Assembly (NCBI RefSeq): GCF_040151475.1
Contig: NZ_JBDKWG010000120.1
Span: 1-64,000 of the forward strand
Direction: 5' to 3'
From: CAXBNB01 sp040151475
Lineage (GTDB): Bacteria; Bacteroidota; Bacteroidia; Cytophagales; Cyclobacteriaceae
DNA: 64,000 nucleotides
In this document: positions 43,561 through 52,365 of the stretch, piece by piece
Layout: each line of letters opens with the position of its first letter
How positions within the stretch are numbered: the stretch's first letter is position 1
Position numbers and translations under genes: made by a program
Notes under the pieces: model-generated
What the model saw: the letters and a program-made list of their open reading frames with translations, nothing else
The model's database searches: none
What the model was told of the DNA's origin: nothing

Positions 43561-44490
43561 TCAGACTCCAAGGAGGGTTTTGGTAGTAATTTTGTCATGA
43601 ATCAATTGATTTTTCAACTCAGAAATATTCTCGAATTTTTTTTCTTCTCTAATCCAATTGATAAAAGATACAGAAATATATTTATTATATAAATCGCCTG
43701 AAAAATCGAATATATTCACTTCCATCTTTTGAGAATTACCATCAACGGTTGGTCGGAATCCTATGTTCATCATCCCGTCATACATTTGATCAGCCACCAT
43801 TACTTTTACAGCATAAACACCATTGCCAGGGATCAATTTATATTCTTCTGCCACTTCAATATTAGCCGTAGGAAATCCGATTTGAGCACCAAGGTGGTCT
43901 CCATGGACTACAACGCCCGTAAGCTCGTAAGGACGTCCCAAATATTCATTTGCCACTTCTACCTGGCCTTCGATCAAGGCATTCCGAATCTTCGTAGAAC
44001 TTACCCCGATATGATCCACATCCTGTCTTGGAATTTCCTGAACTTCAAAGCCGAACTTCTCTGTGTTTGACTTTAAGTAATCGAAACTCCCTTCCCTGTT
44101 TTTACCAAAATGATGGTCATATCCAATCACTAACTTTTGAGTCCCAATTTTATCGATTAGGATTTGCCTGATAAACTGCTCTGAGCTTAGCTTGGAAAAT
44201 TCTTTTGTGAAAGCCAGTTTTATCAAATAATCTATGTTGGATTCTTCAATCAATTTTGATTTTTCTTCGAACGTAGATAGAAGCTTCAACCCTTTTTCGT
44301 TCGGGTTGATAATGAACCTTGGATGAGGCCAAAACGTAAGAACAACACTTTTTCCTCCATATTTTTTTGCCTGCTCACTAATCCCATTTAATATCTTTTG
44401 ATGACCAATATGAACTCCATCGAAAGTCCCACTGGTCACGATGGCATTGGGAATTTTATCAGTTAGCTTATCTCCTTCTAATACAATCAT
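43561..44490 (-). CDS. ribF: Bifunctional riboflavin kinase / FAD synthetase
   Basis: A 309-residue enzyme making FMN and FAD from riboflavin and ATP. The N-terminal adenylyltransferase has GTFDGVHIGH (21-30) and VIGYDHHFGKNREG. The C-terminal riboflavin kinase part has GVVVHGDHLGAQIGFPTANI and NIGFRPTVDG. Full length. It is the last gene of the ftsX-DUF3098-uppP-truB-ribF run, 12 nt after truB. No FMN riboswitch is visible upstream, as expected for an operon-internal gene. Confidence 0.95.
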   Translation of the reverse strand: MIVLEGDKLTDKIPNAIVTSGTFDGVHIGHQKILNGISEQAKKYGGKSVVLTFWPHPRFIINPNEKGLKLLSTFEEKSKLIEESNIDYLIKLAFTKEFSKLSSEQFIRQILIDKIGTQKLVIGYDHHFGKNREGSFDYLKSNTEKFGFEVQEIPRQDVDHIGVSSTKIRNALIEGQVEVANEYLGRPYELTGVVVHGDHLGAQIGFPTANIEVAEEYKLIPGNGVYAVKVMVADQMYDGMMNIGFRPTVDGNSQKMEVNIFDFSGDLYNKYISVSFINWIREEKKFENISELKNQLIHDKITTKTLLGV

Positions 44491-44502
44491 TGCTCAATGC
44501 AT

Positions 44503-45204
44503 TCAAGATAATTCACTATTTTTCTCCGCTCTAATTTTCTCCGCTTGGGCAATCAACTGCTGCATGTCATACGCATCATTCACCCTAAAATCACCAATAG
44601 CTGTCCTCCTTAGGTATTTTAAGTAAGCTCCACAACCTAGCTCCTTTCCGAAATCATGAGCAATACTTCTGATGTAAGTACCCTTTGAGCATACTATTCT
44701 AAAATGAACTTCAGGTAAATCAATTTTAGTGAGTTCAAATTCATCAATCTGAACGGGTCTTGATTTCATAACCAGTTCCTCATTTTTCCTGGCACTTTTG
44801 TACGCTCTCTTTCCATCCACCTTAATAGCTGAGAAGACCGGAGGAATTTGATCAAAGCTACCAGTTTGCAATTTTGCAGCTTGTAACAAAGCACTTTCTG
44901 AAATATTGGTGTAATCTGCCTCCGAATCAAATTCTGTTTCCAAGTCGTAAGAAGGTGTGGTTTTACCAACTTCAATTATGCCCTCATAGGTTTTATCCAT
45001 GCCTTGAAATTCATTTATTCTCTTGGTAAACTTACCCGTACATACGATCAACAACCCTGTCGCCAGGGGATCCAGTGTTCCGGCATGTCCAATTTTCTTA
45101 ACCTTCAGGGCATACCTGAGTTTTTTAACTATATCAAATGAAGTCCAGGTCTGAGGTTTGTCAACAAGTAGTACCTCTCCTTTTTCAAAATCAAAATCCC
45201 TCAT
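44503..45204 (-). CDS. truB: tRNA pseudouridine-55 synthase
   Basis: A 233-residue enzyme that makes pseudouridine 55 in the T-loop of tRNAs. LLVDKPQTWTSFD opens the fold. HAGTLDPLATGLLIVCTG contains catalytic Asp45, and VRIVCSKGTYIRS-like segments (FRIVCSKGTYIRSIAHDFG) follow. I use the ATG at 45204 (MRDFDFEKGEVLLVDKP). A longer reading adds 33 residues that lie within uppP and look non-native. The chosen start overlaps the uppP stop as ATGA, supporting coupled translation. Confidence 0.95.
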   Translation of the reverse strand: MRDFDFEKGEVLLVDKPQTWTSFDIVKKLRYALKVKKIGHAGTLDPLATGLLIVCTGKFTKRINEFQGMDKTYEGIIEVGKTTPSYDLETEFDSEADYTNISESALLQAAKLQTGSFDQIPPVFSAIKVDGKRAYKSARKNEELVMKSRPVQIDEFELTKIDLPEVHFRIVCSKGTYIRSIAHDFGKELGCGAYLKYLRRTAIGDFRVNDAYDMQQLIAQAEKIRAEKNSELS

Positions 45205-45995
45205 ATCAAACAGGCTATTATTGCAACCCCTCCTATAACGAAACAGTAAATGGCGAAGTAAATCAGTTTCCCTTTTTTCACAATGGAAATCATCCATTTG
45301 CATGCCAATAACCCGGAGATAAATGCAGTCAAAAAGCCGACAGTTAATGACAATAACGATATATCTGATGCCAGCTCGGGGGTTTCTATGAGATTCTTCA
45401 CTTTGAGGAGCATCGCACCAAGAATTGGAATCAAAACCATTAAAAAGGAAAATTTAGCAGCTTTTTCTTTATCAACACCCAGTAGCAGAGCTGTCGAAAT
45501 TGTAGCTCCAGACCTTGATATGCCAGGCATGATCGCTATGGCCTGAGCTATTCCAATTAATACTGCCTTGGGGTAAGTTACACTGCCTTTGGTTTGTCCT
45601 CTGAAAAAAGTAAATAATAGCAACAACCCAGTGAGCAGGAGCATAGACCCGACCAGTAAAATCTGACCTCCAAAAAATGACTCTATTTTATCTTCGAATA
45701 ATACACCCACTACGCCAACAGGAATCATTGAAATAATCATCTTCAATGAAAACTCCACTGAATCGTTCCATTCAAATTTAAAAATGTCTTTGATGATCTG
45801 AAAAATATCTTCTCGAAAAACAACAATTGTACTAAGTGCAGTAGCACCATGCACCACTATGGAAAACAGTAAATTGTCTTTCGATTTCACTCCCAAAAGT
45901 ACCGTTCCGATTTCGAGATGTCCACTACTACTTACTGGCAGAAATTCAGTAAGACCCTGAATTATCCCCAGAATAATTGCTTCCAGAAATGTCAT
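45201..45995 (-). CDS. uppP: Undecaprenyl-diphosphate phosphatase (BacA type)
   Basis: A 264-residue membrane enzyme that recycles undecaprenyl diphosphate to the monophosphate carrier. The two conserved blocks are GLTEFLPVSSSGHLEI (residues 14-29, catalytic Glu17 region) and IMPGISRSGATIS (about 155-167). About eight membrane helices. Overlaps of 4 nt with both neighbours' coding ends indicate tight coupling with truB downstream and the DUF3098 gene upstream. Confidence 0.96.
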   Translation of the reverse strand: MTFLEAIILGIIQGLTEFLPVSSSGHLEIGTVLLGVKSKDNLLFSIVVHGATALSTIVVFREDIFQIIKDIFKFEWNDSVEFSLKMIISMIPVGVVGVLFEDKIESFFGGQILLVGSMLLLTGLLLLFTFFRGQTKGSVTYPKAVLIGIAQAIAIMPGISRSGATISTALLLGVDKEKAAKFSFLMVLIPILGAMLLKVKNLIETPELASDISLLSLTVGFLTAFISGLLACKWMISIVKKGKLIYFAIYCFVIGGVAIIACLI

Positions 45996-46207
45996 TTATC
46001 CTCTTTGGACTTGTGCAGAATAGCAAAAAATTGAATAATAAACCCGGCTAAAACAGTCATGGGGCCAATAGTCAGACCCAATATACCGAACCCGTAAGGT
46101 TCTGTATCCATCGACATTAGTATAAAACCCAAAATGAGTACCACTATACCTGCTACCATCAAGATATAGTTTTGTTTAGTAAAGGCAAGCTTGTTATTCT
46201 TACTCAT
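45992..46207 (-). CDS. DUF3098 small membrane protein
   Basis: A 71-residue protein (from ATG 46207) with two membrane helices (about 14-34 and 43-65) and the motif FTKQNYILMVAG, typical of DUF3098 found between ftsX and uppP in Bacteroidota. Function unknown; the location suggests a role at the division or envelope site. A TTG three codons earlier could extend it but is unlikely. It starts 5 nt after ftsX and overlaps uppP by 4 nt. Confidence 0.88.
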   Translation of the reverse strand: MSKNNKLAFTKQNYILMVAGIVVLILGFILMSMDTEPYGFGILGLTIGPMTVLAGFIIQFFAILHKSKEDK

Positions 46208-46212
46208 GGCTA

Positions 46213-47109
46213 TCAATATAATTCATCCAAAGATAATTTGAGGTATTTTTTAATGGCTGCAAATGTACTGATAAAACCAACAACCGTTCCCAAAACCAGT
46301 ATAATACCGGTCAAAATAAGCAGCTTGTCGTTTGACTGCAATTCACTTAAACCCTCAATTTTAGTGTTGGCAAAATAAAGTAGCACACCTAAAATGGCAA
46401 CTGCTAACACACCAGAAATAAACCCGTATAAAGATGCTCTGATCAAAAAAGGTTTTTGAATAAATGTGGAAGTAGCTCCAACCAATTGCATACTTCGTAT
46501 CAGAAATCTTTGTGAAAACAACGCCAATTTGATTGTATTGTTTATTAAAATGGCAACTACAAGAAACAGTATCAATGAAAATCCAATGAGTACTACACTA
46601 ATCTTAGCCAGATTCTCATTTATGCTATTCACTAAATTTTCGATATAAGTGACCTCATAGACACCTCTGATTGTTGCGATTTCCTTTTTGATTTCAGCCA
46701 GATTCTCTGACAGGTGAAACTCTGGTTTTATTTTCAAAACGACAACATCCCTAAGTGGGTTATCACCCAAAAAACTAACAAAATCTTCTCCGGTTTCTTC
46801 AATGAATTGTTTTGCGGCTTCTTGTTTAGTAATTGTGGTTACCTGAGGTATCTCATTTTTCACGTAAACATAATCCTTGGAAGAAAGTGTTTTAGATATC
46901 TTGGTGACTTCATTATTACTCAGGTCTTTATTCAAAAAAACCTGCATTTCCACATTTTCCTGAATGTTTTGAGTCAGTTTATCGGTTAGTATTACCAATA
47001 AACCAAATAAGCCTATCACAAATAAGGCGAGCGTAATACTAAATATTACACTGACAAAGGGATAGCTTCCCAGTTTTTTCTTTTTGAATTTTTTTTCTTT
47101 TACAGACAT
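46213..47109 (-). CDS. ftsX: Cell division protein FtsX
   Basis: A 298-residue permease-like protein with four helices: one near residue 20-45 and three in the C-terminal third. The extracellular domain between them starts EMQVFLNKDLSNNEV and contains NPLRDVVVLKI. ENLVNSINENLAKISVVLIGFS and GATSTFIQKPFLIRAS are typical. It pairs with the ATPase FtsE, which is not adjacent here, to activate peptidoglycan hydrolases during division. I start at ATG 47109; a TTG three codons upstream is less likely. First gene of the conserved run to ribF. Confidence 0.93.
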   Translation of the reverse strand: MSVKEKKFKKKKLGSYPFVSVIFSITLALFVIGLFGLLVILTDKLTQNIQENVEMQVFLNKDLSNNEVTKISKTLSSKDYVYVKNEIPQVTTITKQEAAKQFIEETGEDFVSFLGDNPLRDVVVLKIKPEFHLSENLAEIKKEIATIRGVYEVTYIENLVNSINENLAKISVVLIGFSLILFLVVAILINNTIKLALFSQRFLIRSMQLVGATSTFIQKPFLIRASLYGFISGVLAVAILGVLLYFANTKIEGLSELQSNDKLLILTGIILVLGTVVGFISTFAAIKKYLKLSLDELY

Positions 47110-47212
47110 TGAACCCAAAATTAACGCCTAATATGTAAAAGTAGCTTATCTGATAAGAATAAAATGTGCAGCAAAAGCAAGTGAACCGTAAAAATTTTCT
47201 ACCAAGAGCTTA

Positions 47213-48106
47213 TTAACTCTTAGATTTTATAATATTCAATTCCCTAATTACTTCAGAATCCTGAATACTTAATAAGGGGGATATTTCTTTCACGTCCTGA
47301 TTCAACCTGAAATAATTTCCATTGTAATAAAAGAACAACTTTTTACTTTGAGAACTGTTGATTTCTATTATCTCATACGGAGAAGCTTCAAACTTACCAT
47401 ACAAGTAGAGTTTGTTATGATCTAACTTATAATGAAACTTATATCGATTATTAGTAATATTTTCAATGTCTATCTTTTCAATCTTAGCCACATCGGCAAA
47501 AGGAGCATTCCGTGAAACTGCTTTCTCTAAAATTTGATCCGGCTGAGGGTCAGTGTCGCCAGATATATTTTCACTTATCTCCGGCACATGAAAATCAATA
47601 ATATTCGGTTCAACTTCTGATTTTTCAGCAGCCTCTTCATTTTTCATTTCTGGGATAGACCAGCTTGCTGCATTGGTGTTTTTGGTGTACCTGTAATCAA
47701 GTTTTTCCTTTGAGCCTTTCAAGTCCATTGGAGAAGAAATAAAGTCTAGCTTTGATTCCACATGCGACAAAGAATTGACCTTTACTGTAGTTTCACTAGA
47801 AAAATAATAGTAGGCACCACTACCTGTCAAAATAGAAGCAGCAACTATTGAAAGCGTCTTCATTGAAGCAGATTGGGAAATAATCCCCAATAACCCCGGA
47901 GTAATGCTTACATTGTTTAGTTGGGTTTTAAGTTGGTTTTTTCTATACTCTTTGAGTCCCCCAATGATTTCATTTTGATGATCAAACTCTGCTTTGAGTA
48001 AAGGATCACTTGTAAGCTGATCTTCGAAAATATACTTTTCCGATCCCGACATATTATTGTCGAGATATTTATTAACTAATCTTGAATATTCGCTTTGAAT
48101 TGACAT
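47213..48106 (-). CDS. Probable membrane anti-sigma factor
   Basis: A 297-residue protein whose N-terminal 60 residues are helical and acidic (LVNKYLDNNMSGSEKYIFED, then QLTSDPLLKAEFDHQNE), the layout of Bacteroidota anti-sigma domains. A single membrane helix follows (about 80-98, KTLSIVAASILTGSGAYYYF), and then an outer part rich in Glu and Ser. No His/Cys zinc motif is visible, so it is not a classical zinc anti-sigma factor. It starts 2 nt after the ECF sigma gene, which is the main reason for the call; no FecR domain is evident. Confidence 0.7.
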   Translation of the reverse strand: MSIQSEYSRLVNKYLDNNMSGSEKYIFEDQLTSDPLLKAEFDHQNEIIGGLKEYRKNQLKTQLNNVSITPGLLGIISQSASMKTLSIVAASILTGSGAYYYFSSETTVKVNSLSHVESKLDFISSPMDLKGSKEKLDYRYTKNTNAASWSIPEMKNEEAAEKSEVEPNIIDFHVPEISENISGDTDPQPDQILEKAVSRNAPFADVAKIEKIDIENITNNRYKFHYKLDHNKLYLYGKFEASPYEIIEINSSQSKKLFFYYNGNYFRLNQDVKEISPLLSIQDSEVIRELNIIKSKS

Positions 48107-48108
48107 AT

Positions 48109-48648
48109 TTAATCTAAAAAGTCAGAAGAAGAATACTTCCTTTTTATTAACAAATCCAGTTTCTTCTTACACTTATATTTTTTTGTTTTGGCAGTATCTG
48201 TATTTGCCAAATTTAATTTCTTAGCTATATCTGTCATTGACATACCATCAAAATAATGATAAGTCAATATATTACGACAAGTATCTCCCAACTCTTCAAT
48301 ACACTCATGTATTATCCTTATCCTTTCTTTCTTCTCAAATTCTTGAAAAGTAAACTCTTCCTTGTCACTTTCTGCAAACTTTCCTTTCCGGTCAAGTTCT
48401 TTTCTCCACAAATTTAAACATACACTGTAAAGGTACGTGCTAATCTTCGATGTTAACACCAGATTCCCAGCTATTGCCTTTTGCCAAAATGCCACAAGAG
48501 CCTCCTGATAGATATCTTTTGCTTCATCTTCCGTTCCATTATTATTGATAACCAGTCTGGTCATCATCTTATAATGCTTCTTATAAAGATACTCCAGAGC
48601 CTTTTCATCTCCCTGACTTACTTTTTCAAGTATCTCCCAATCTTTCAT
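48109..48648 (-). CDS. ECF-family RNA polymerase sigma factor
   Basis: A 179-residue sigma-70 family protein (start at ATG 48648; a TTG two codons earlier is possible). Region 2 runs from about residue 24 to 95 (ARLVINNNGTEDEAKDIYQEALVAFWQ-like, ending in STYLYSVCLNLWRKELDRKG). Region 4 lies at about 115-165 (ECIEELGDTCRNILTYHYFD, SMTDIAKKLNLANTDTAKTK). Followed 2 nt later by a membrane protein that probably restrains it. Targets are unknown. Confidence 0.92.
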   Translation of the reverse strand: MKDWEILEKVSQGDEKALEYLYKKHYKMMTRLVINNNGTEDEAKDIYQEALVAFWQKAIAGNLVLTSKISTYLYSVCLNLWRKELDRKGKFAESDKEEFTFQEFEKKERIRIIHECIEELGDTCRNILTYHYFDGMSMTDIAKKLNLANTDTAKTKKYKCKKKLDLLIKRKYSSSDFLD

Positions 48649-48976
48649 TGTCAAAAAGCTCTCGCTTTTGTTTTAATACTACAATCAATTGAATTGTAAC
48701 CACCTAACCCTCAATAATTCTGGTAATTACGAAAATTAGACAGTAGTAATTTAACTATTTTTGTCAAAAAAAAAGCCCTAATCCAAACAAACTGCATAGA
48801 ATAGGCGTCAGTGTAAACCGAATCTCAAATTAATTTCTTAAAGGCTGTGATAAACATAATCAATCTATACCAGGCTATGGACTATATAAGGGCACATTAT
48901 GGTTATCGTAATCATACGTACTTGGTTTGATACCAAAACCATCAGCAAATAAAATCAATTTACAGGAGTAGTACCC

Positions 48977-49009
48977 AGACCTGACAGGTTTTGGAGACCT
49001 GTCAGGTCT
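48977..49009. repeat. Palindrome 1 (AGACCTGACAGGT arms)
   Basis: Perfect 13-bp arms AGACCTGACAGGT (48977-48989) and its complement (48997-49009) around a 7-nt loop. The arm is shared with palindrome 3. Part of a dispersed repeat family seen in Bacteroidota intergenic DNA; it could also fold as a transcript-end hairpin. Confidence 0.7.
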
Positions 49010-49030
49010 CTTTCTACACTGGCAGTACTT

Positions 49031-49063
49031 AAACCTGTAAGGTTTCTAAAACCTTACAGGTTT
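49031..49063. repeat. Palindrome 2 (AAACCTGTAAGGTTT arms)
   Basis: Perfect 15-bp arms AAACCTGTAAGGTTT (49031-49045) and its complement (49049-49063) around CTA. It is a sequence variant of palindromes 1 and 3 (ACCTGTAAGGT against ACCTGACAGGT). Confidence 0.7.
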
Positions 49064-49087
49064 GAATCAGCCTACTTCGAGTAACCT

Positions 49088-49466
49088 GATTACTTTAAAA
49101 CCGCTTTGTCCATAGACCTGCCTGTAAAGGAAATTATCCCCGAAATTTCGGGTAGAGCAGACCCTGATTGTGAATGCGCCTGCCTGAGCGGGAAAAAGTA
49201 CCCTGCTTCCACTGCCTTCCTGAATGAGCCCTGGATGGCTGGCAAGAAGATATACATACTGAATGGCCGCCAAGACTATCGCTTTGCGCATGGCATATTT
49301 TCTGGGTGAGGAAGTCGGCAAAACGGTCGGCTACCGCATCCGCTTTGAGAGCAGGGATCGGTATACACACGTATAGAAGTACTCACAGAGGGTATCCTTA
49401 CCCGCATGCTCCACAGTGGCAATGAGTTGAAAGCGGCCATGGCCATCTTCGATGAGTTTCGCAAGA
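49088..49466 (+). pseudogene. hrpB: Frameshifted N-terminal remnant of ATP-dependent helicase HrpB
   Basis: Pieces in several plus-strand frames join into an HrpB N terminus: IDLPVKEIIPEISGR (from about 49109); then VEQTLIVNAPA, a stop in the P-loop, and AGKSTLLPL (from 49152); then AFLNEPWMAGKKIYIL (from 49214); then AAKTIALRMAYFLGEEVGKT, YRIRFESRD and a stop (from 49266); then RIEVLTEGILTRMLHSGNEL and AMAIFDEF (from 49370). Order and content match HrpB (NAPPGAGKST, EPRRLAAK, TEGILTRML, DEFHER). EPRRL is deleted. At least four frame changes and a stop in Walker A show it is dead. The remaining some 650 residues are absent; the match stops at palindrome 3. Confidence 0.85.
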
Positions 49467-49467
49467 G

Positions 49468-49500
49468 AGACCTGACAGGTTTTCAAAACCTGTCAGGTCT
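49468..49500. repeat. Palindrome 3 (AGACCTGACAGGTTTT arms)
   Basis: Perfect 16-bp arms AGACCTGACAGGTTTT (49468-49483) and its complement (49485-49500) with a single-base centre. It begins right after the last recognisable hrpB codons (DEF), so the helicase match is cut at this repeat. Confidence 0.75.
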
Positions 49501-49542
49501 GCATTCAGTAATCCGGTTACTACACAAGTCTGCGAAATCAGC

Positions 49543-52365
49543 TTAAAAAGTCAACCCATATTTCAAAGAGAAGGTCGTTCCTGTTTCTAAAAACGATGCT
49601 ATTTGATCGGCAGCTTCATAATTCTTAAAAAACTGCTGTCTCTTGGAATTGAGGATATTGGTTATCCTGAATGTCACCTTAGAACGCCTTTCTAACCCAA
49701 AACTTCTGGATACATTAAGATTTAAAGCGTGGAAGGCTCTGTTGTAAGTGTCAGGAATGTTTCCTGAACCAACTATCGCCAGGCTCTCTCCCTGAACATT
49801 GTAAGAAAGGTTGAAGTTGTATTTTTCATCCAAATCGGCATAGTTTAAAAATGCATTGATCAGGTATGGAGCCTGACCAGCCATTGGCCGGTTATCCTTA
49901 ACGGTCTCGCCTGTTCTTGCCAGTTCAGAACGAACGTCATATTCTGTTCTGTCTCTTGCTTCATTTACAAAAACCTTGGTAATATCAACCTCCGTATGAG
50001 AAACCGACACATTTGAACCCAGTGTCAAACCATTGGTGATGAATTCAAGATTCTTTCTGAATTCGAATTCAAGGCCATAAACGAAGCTTCCTGCTACATT
50101 TCTTGGAGTAATCTGAGTAGCATCTACTTCAAACCTTGTGATCTCTATATGTCCGTCAAATTTCTTGTAAAAGGCTGATACGGAAAACATCTCTCCATTT
50201 CCGAAAAAGTTTTCAAGTCTCAGGTCAAAATTATCTACTGTGGTTTTTTTCAAATCAATGTTGCCATTAAACAATACTCCTGCAACCGGATCGGCTATCT
50301 GCGCAATAGACTTTTCTTTGAAAGAAGGTCTGGCCAAAGTTTTGCCGTAAGAAGCCCTTAAGTTGACATTTTCACTTAAAGAATATACCAGACTGGCCGC
50401 CGGAAGAATATCTGTTTCATCAAAAGTCTTTTCATTGGCATATACAATTGATCCTGAGTTGTTTTCACCTGTATAATACATATCTGATTTCTCAAGTCTT
50501 GCGCCGTATATGGCTCTAAGTTTTGAATCCAGAAAACGCATATCACCCATAGCATAGAAAGCATATACATTTGATTTTGCCTCAAAATTATTTGGTGCTT
50601 CGTAGTTCCCTTTGATATAAGTTCCCTGTCCTGATTCAACAGTCCAAATATTTTCATCTTGAAATAACCAATCCGGATCGTCCTGAATACTTTCAGTTCT
50701 CGAATTGTTATCAACTAAATAGTTGTCTGTAGCAAAATCTCTTGATTTAAGCAAAGCAGCTCCCCCAAACTTGATCTTATTCTTCTCTTGCAAAGAATAT
50801 GTTAAATCAAACTTAAAGTTTTCGTTTGTTTCTTGCAGGTCTCTGAAAAACCTCGCTGATTGTCCTCCTTGTCCTCCGGCTATTGAATACCGAATGTTAT
50901 TTTCGTCTGACTCATCTACTCCTATTCTGGTAACCCTGAAGTCCGGATCATTGATTTGAGCAATCGTATAAGAATTAGCCCACTCCAATTTCAACTTGTT
51001 GAAATTATGCTTTCCTGATATAATGTTATTTGTAATTGACCTCTGTGTATAAGTTAATATATCTTCTAATATGGTCTGACCTGTTTCTTCATAATCATTT
51101 ATGGTTCTGTCTGATGTGGTTTTAATGCCATTCTGTGTCCTCAAAATACTTGTGCTGAACTCGTGGTTATCAAATTTGATTGATCCTGTTGCCAATGCAC
51201 TCCAAAGCACATTGTTTCTACCCAAAGCACCACTCGTAAATTTGTCGTTGTTCAACTTCGTTATATCTACTTCTTCTGCTTTGGTAAAGAAACCTACCTG
51301 ATTATTGTCGTAGTATTCAGATTTGTTTTGATAGTTTAGGATAACTCCATATCCTATAGTGGATTTCTCCTTCTGAATTTGATTGCCGTGGTTAAAAGAG
51401 AAGCTGGTATTCATCAGGTTAGAGCCTTTCTGGGCACCCATTTGAGGATTAAAGCTTCTGGTCAGCTTTTCCAATTCAGGATCGTCCTGTTGTGTAAAAG
51501 GGATTTCTGTTTGACGGTCAAAAGGTAGCTTTCTTGTTCCATCATCGAACCCAAGGAAATCAAGACCTCCACCATTATAAGTAACAAAATCATTTTTGAA
51601 ATGCATTTTAGGATTGTAACCAACACCTACAGAAACTGATGTGGTTTTTTCTTCAGGAAAACTTTTGGTTTCTACGTTCACCATTCCACCTGTAAAATCA
51701 CCAGCCAAATCAGGTGAGTAGGTCTTATATACCACTACATTTTCCAGAATAGACGTTGGAAAAATATCTATTTGCACATCATTTCTTTCAGGATCCAAAC
51801 CGGGAATGCTCATTCCATTCAAGGTGGTTTTGGTATATCGGTCACCCAATCCCCTCACATATACATACCTCCCATCTTGTACCGAAACCCCAGTCACTCT
51901 CTTCATAGCTGATGACAAATTAGTGTCACCAAGTTTTTTGAACGCCTGAGATGATATCCCATCAATGGTATTGGCAGATTTTTTCTGTACAGACATTAAT
52001 GCCGCATCTGTATCTCTTAGCAATTTGGCGGTGATTACCACCTCCTCCAACTGCTCTGTTGATTCTCCTAACTCAATATCTAAAGAAGTAACTTTCTCAG
52101 CAATAATTTCAATTTCGCTGACAGTTTTTGTCTCATAAGAAAAAAATCGGAATTCAACAGTATAAGTACCTGGTTCTAATGGCAGTGAATAGTTTCCGTC
52201 AAAATCTGCTGATGTACCTGTAGTTGTACCTTGTTTAGAGATTGTGGCTCCAAATAGGCCTTCTCCGGTTTCTGCGTCTATTACTTTTCCCCTGAGAAAT
52301 CCTTTCTGAGCAAATGTGATGGTGGAAAGGCTGATCAATAACAACAATAGAAAACTTTTTTTCAT
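49543..52365 (-). CDS. TonB-dependent receptor
   Basis: A 940-residue outer-membrane receptor. Signal peptide ends TITFAQK (about residue 20). A CarboxypepD_reg-like domain (RGKVIDAETGEGLFGATISK, about 25-110) is followed by a plug (VVITAKLLRDTDAALMSVQK, then RYVYVRGLGDRYTKTTLNGM). A barrel fills the rest and ends FSLKYGLTF with a terminal Phe. It lies downstream of a beta-helix lipoprotein gene, likely its partner, with a terminator between the two. Substrate unknown. The 5' region carries a -7-like TACTTTTG (minus strand, 52388-52395). Confidence 0.92.
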   Translation of the reverse strand: MKKSFLLLLLISLSTITFAQKGFLRGKVIDAETGEGLFGATISKQGTTTGTSADFDGNYSLPLEPGTYTVEFRFFSYETKTVSEIEIIAEKVTSLDIELGESTEQLEEVVITAKLLRDTDAALMSVQKKSANTIDGISSQAFKKLGDTNLSSAMKRVTGVSVQDGRYVYVRGLGDRYTKTTLNGMSIPGLDPERNDVQIDIFPTSILENVVVYKTYSPDLAGDFTGGMVNVETKSFPEEKTTSVSVGVGYNPKMHFKNDFVTYNGGGLDFLGFDDGTRKLPFDRQTEIPFTQQDDPELEKLTRSFNPQMGAQKGSNLMNTSFSFNHGNQIQKEKSTIGYGVILNYQNKSEYYDNNQVGFFTKAEEVDITKLNNDKFTSGALGRNNVLWSALATGSIKFDNHEFSTSILRTQNGIKTTSDRTINDYEETGQTILEDILTYTQRSITNNIISGKHNFNKLKLEWANSYTIAQINDPDFRVTRIGVDESDENNIRYSIAGGQGGQSARFFRDLQETNENFKFDLTYSLQEKNKIKFGGAALLKSRDFATDNYLVDNNSRTESIQDDPDWLFQDENIWTVESGQGTYIKGNYEAPNNFEAKSNVYAFYAMGDMRFLDSKLRAIYGARLEKSDMYYTGENNSGSIVYANEKTFDETDILPAASLVYSLSENVNLRASYGKTLARPSFKEKSIAQIADPVAGVLFNGNIDLKKTTVDNFDLRLENFFGNGEMFSVSAFYKKFDGHIEITRFEVDATQITPRNVAGSFVYGLEFEFRKNLEFITNGLTLGSNVSVSHTEVDITKVFVNEARDRTEYDVRSELARTGETVKDNRPMAGQAPYLINAFLNYADLDEKYNFNLSYNVQGESLAIVGSGNIPDTYNRAFHALNLNVSRSFGLERRSKVTFRITNILNSKRQQFFKNYEAADQIASFLETGTTFSLKYGLTF

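Larger units (their letters stand above)
48655..49542. other. 888-nt region between the ECF gene and the TonB receptor
   Basis: No intact gene. It contains the start region of the ECF operon, three palindromes and the hrpB remnant, all listed separately. GTAACCTGATTACT (about 49081) and, reversed, GTAACCGGATTACT (about 49505-49518) form a near-match flanking the remnant. This suggests the remnant and its palindromes moved or were trapped as a unit. Confidence 0.6.

Noticed and set aside
45205..45303. A longer truB start adding 33 residues.
   Set aside because: The extra residues lie inside uppP in another frame and do not resemble TruB; the ATGA overlap at 45204 is a better start.
49106..49370. 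Open frames on both strands in the region between the ECF operon and the TonB receptor.
   Set aside because: They are chance frames over the frameshifted hrpB remnant; the meaningful peptide runs through several frames on the plus strand.
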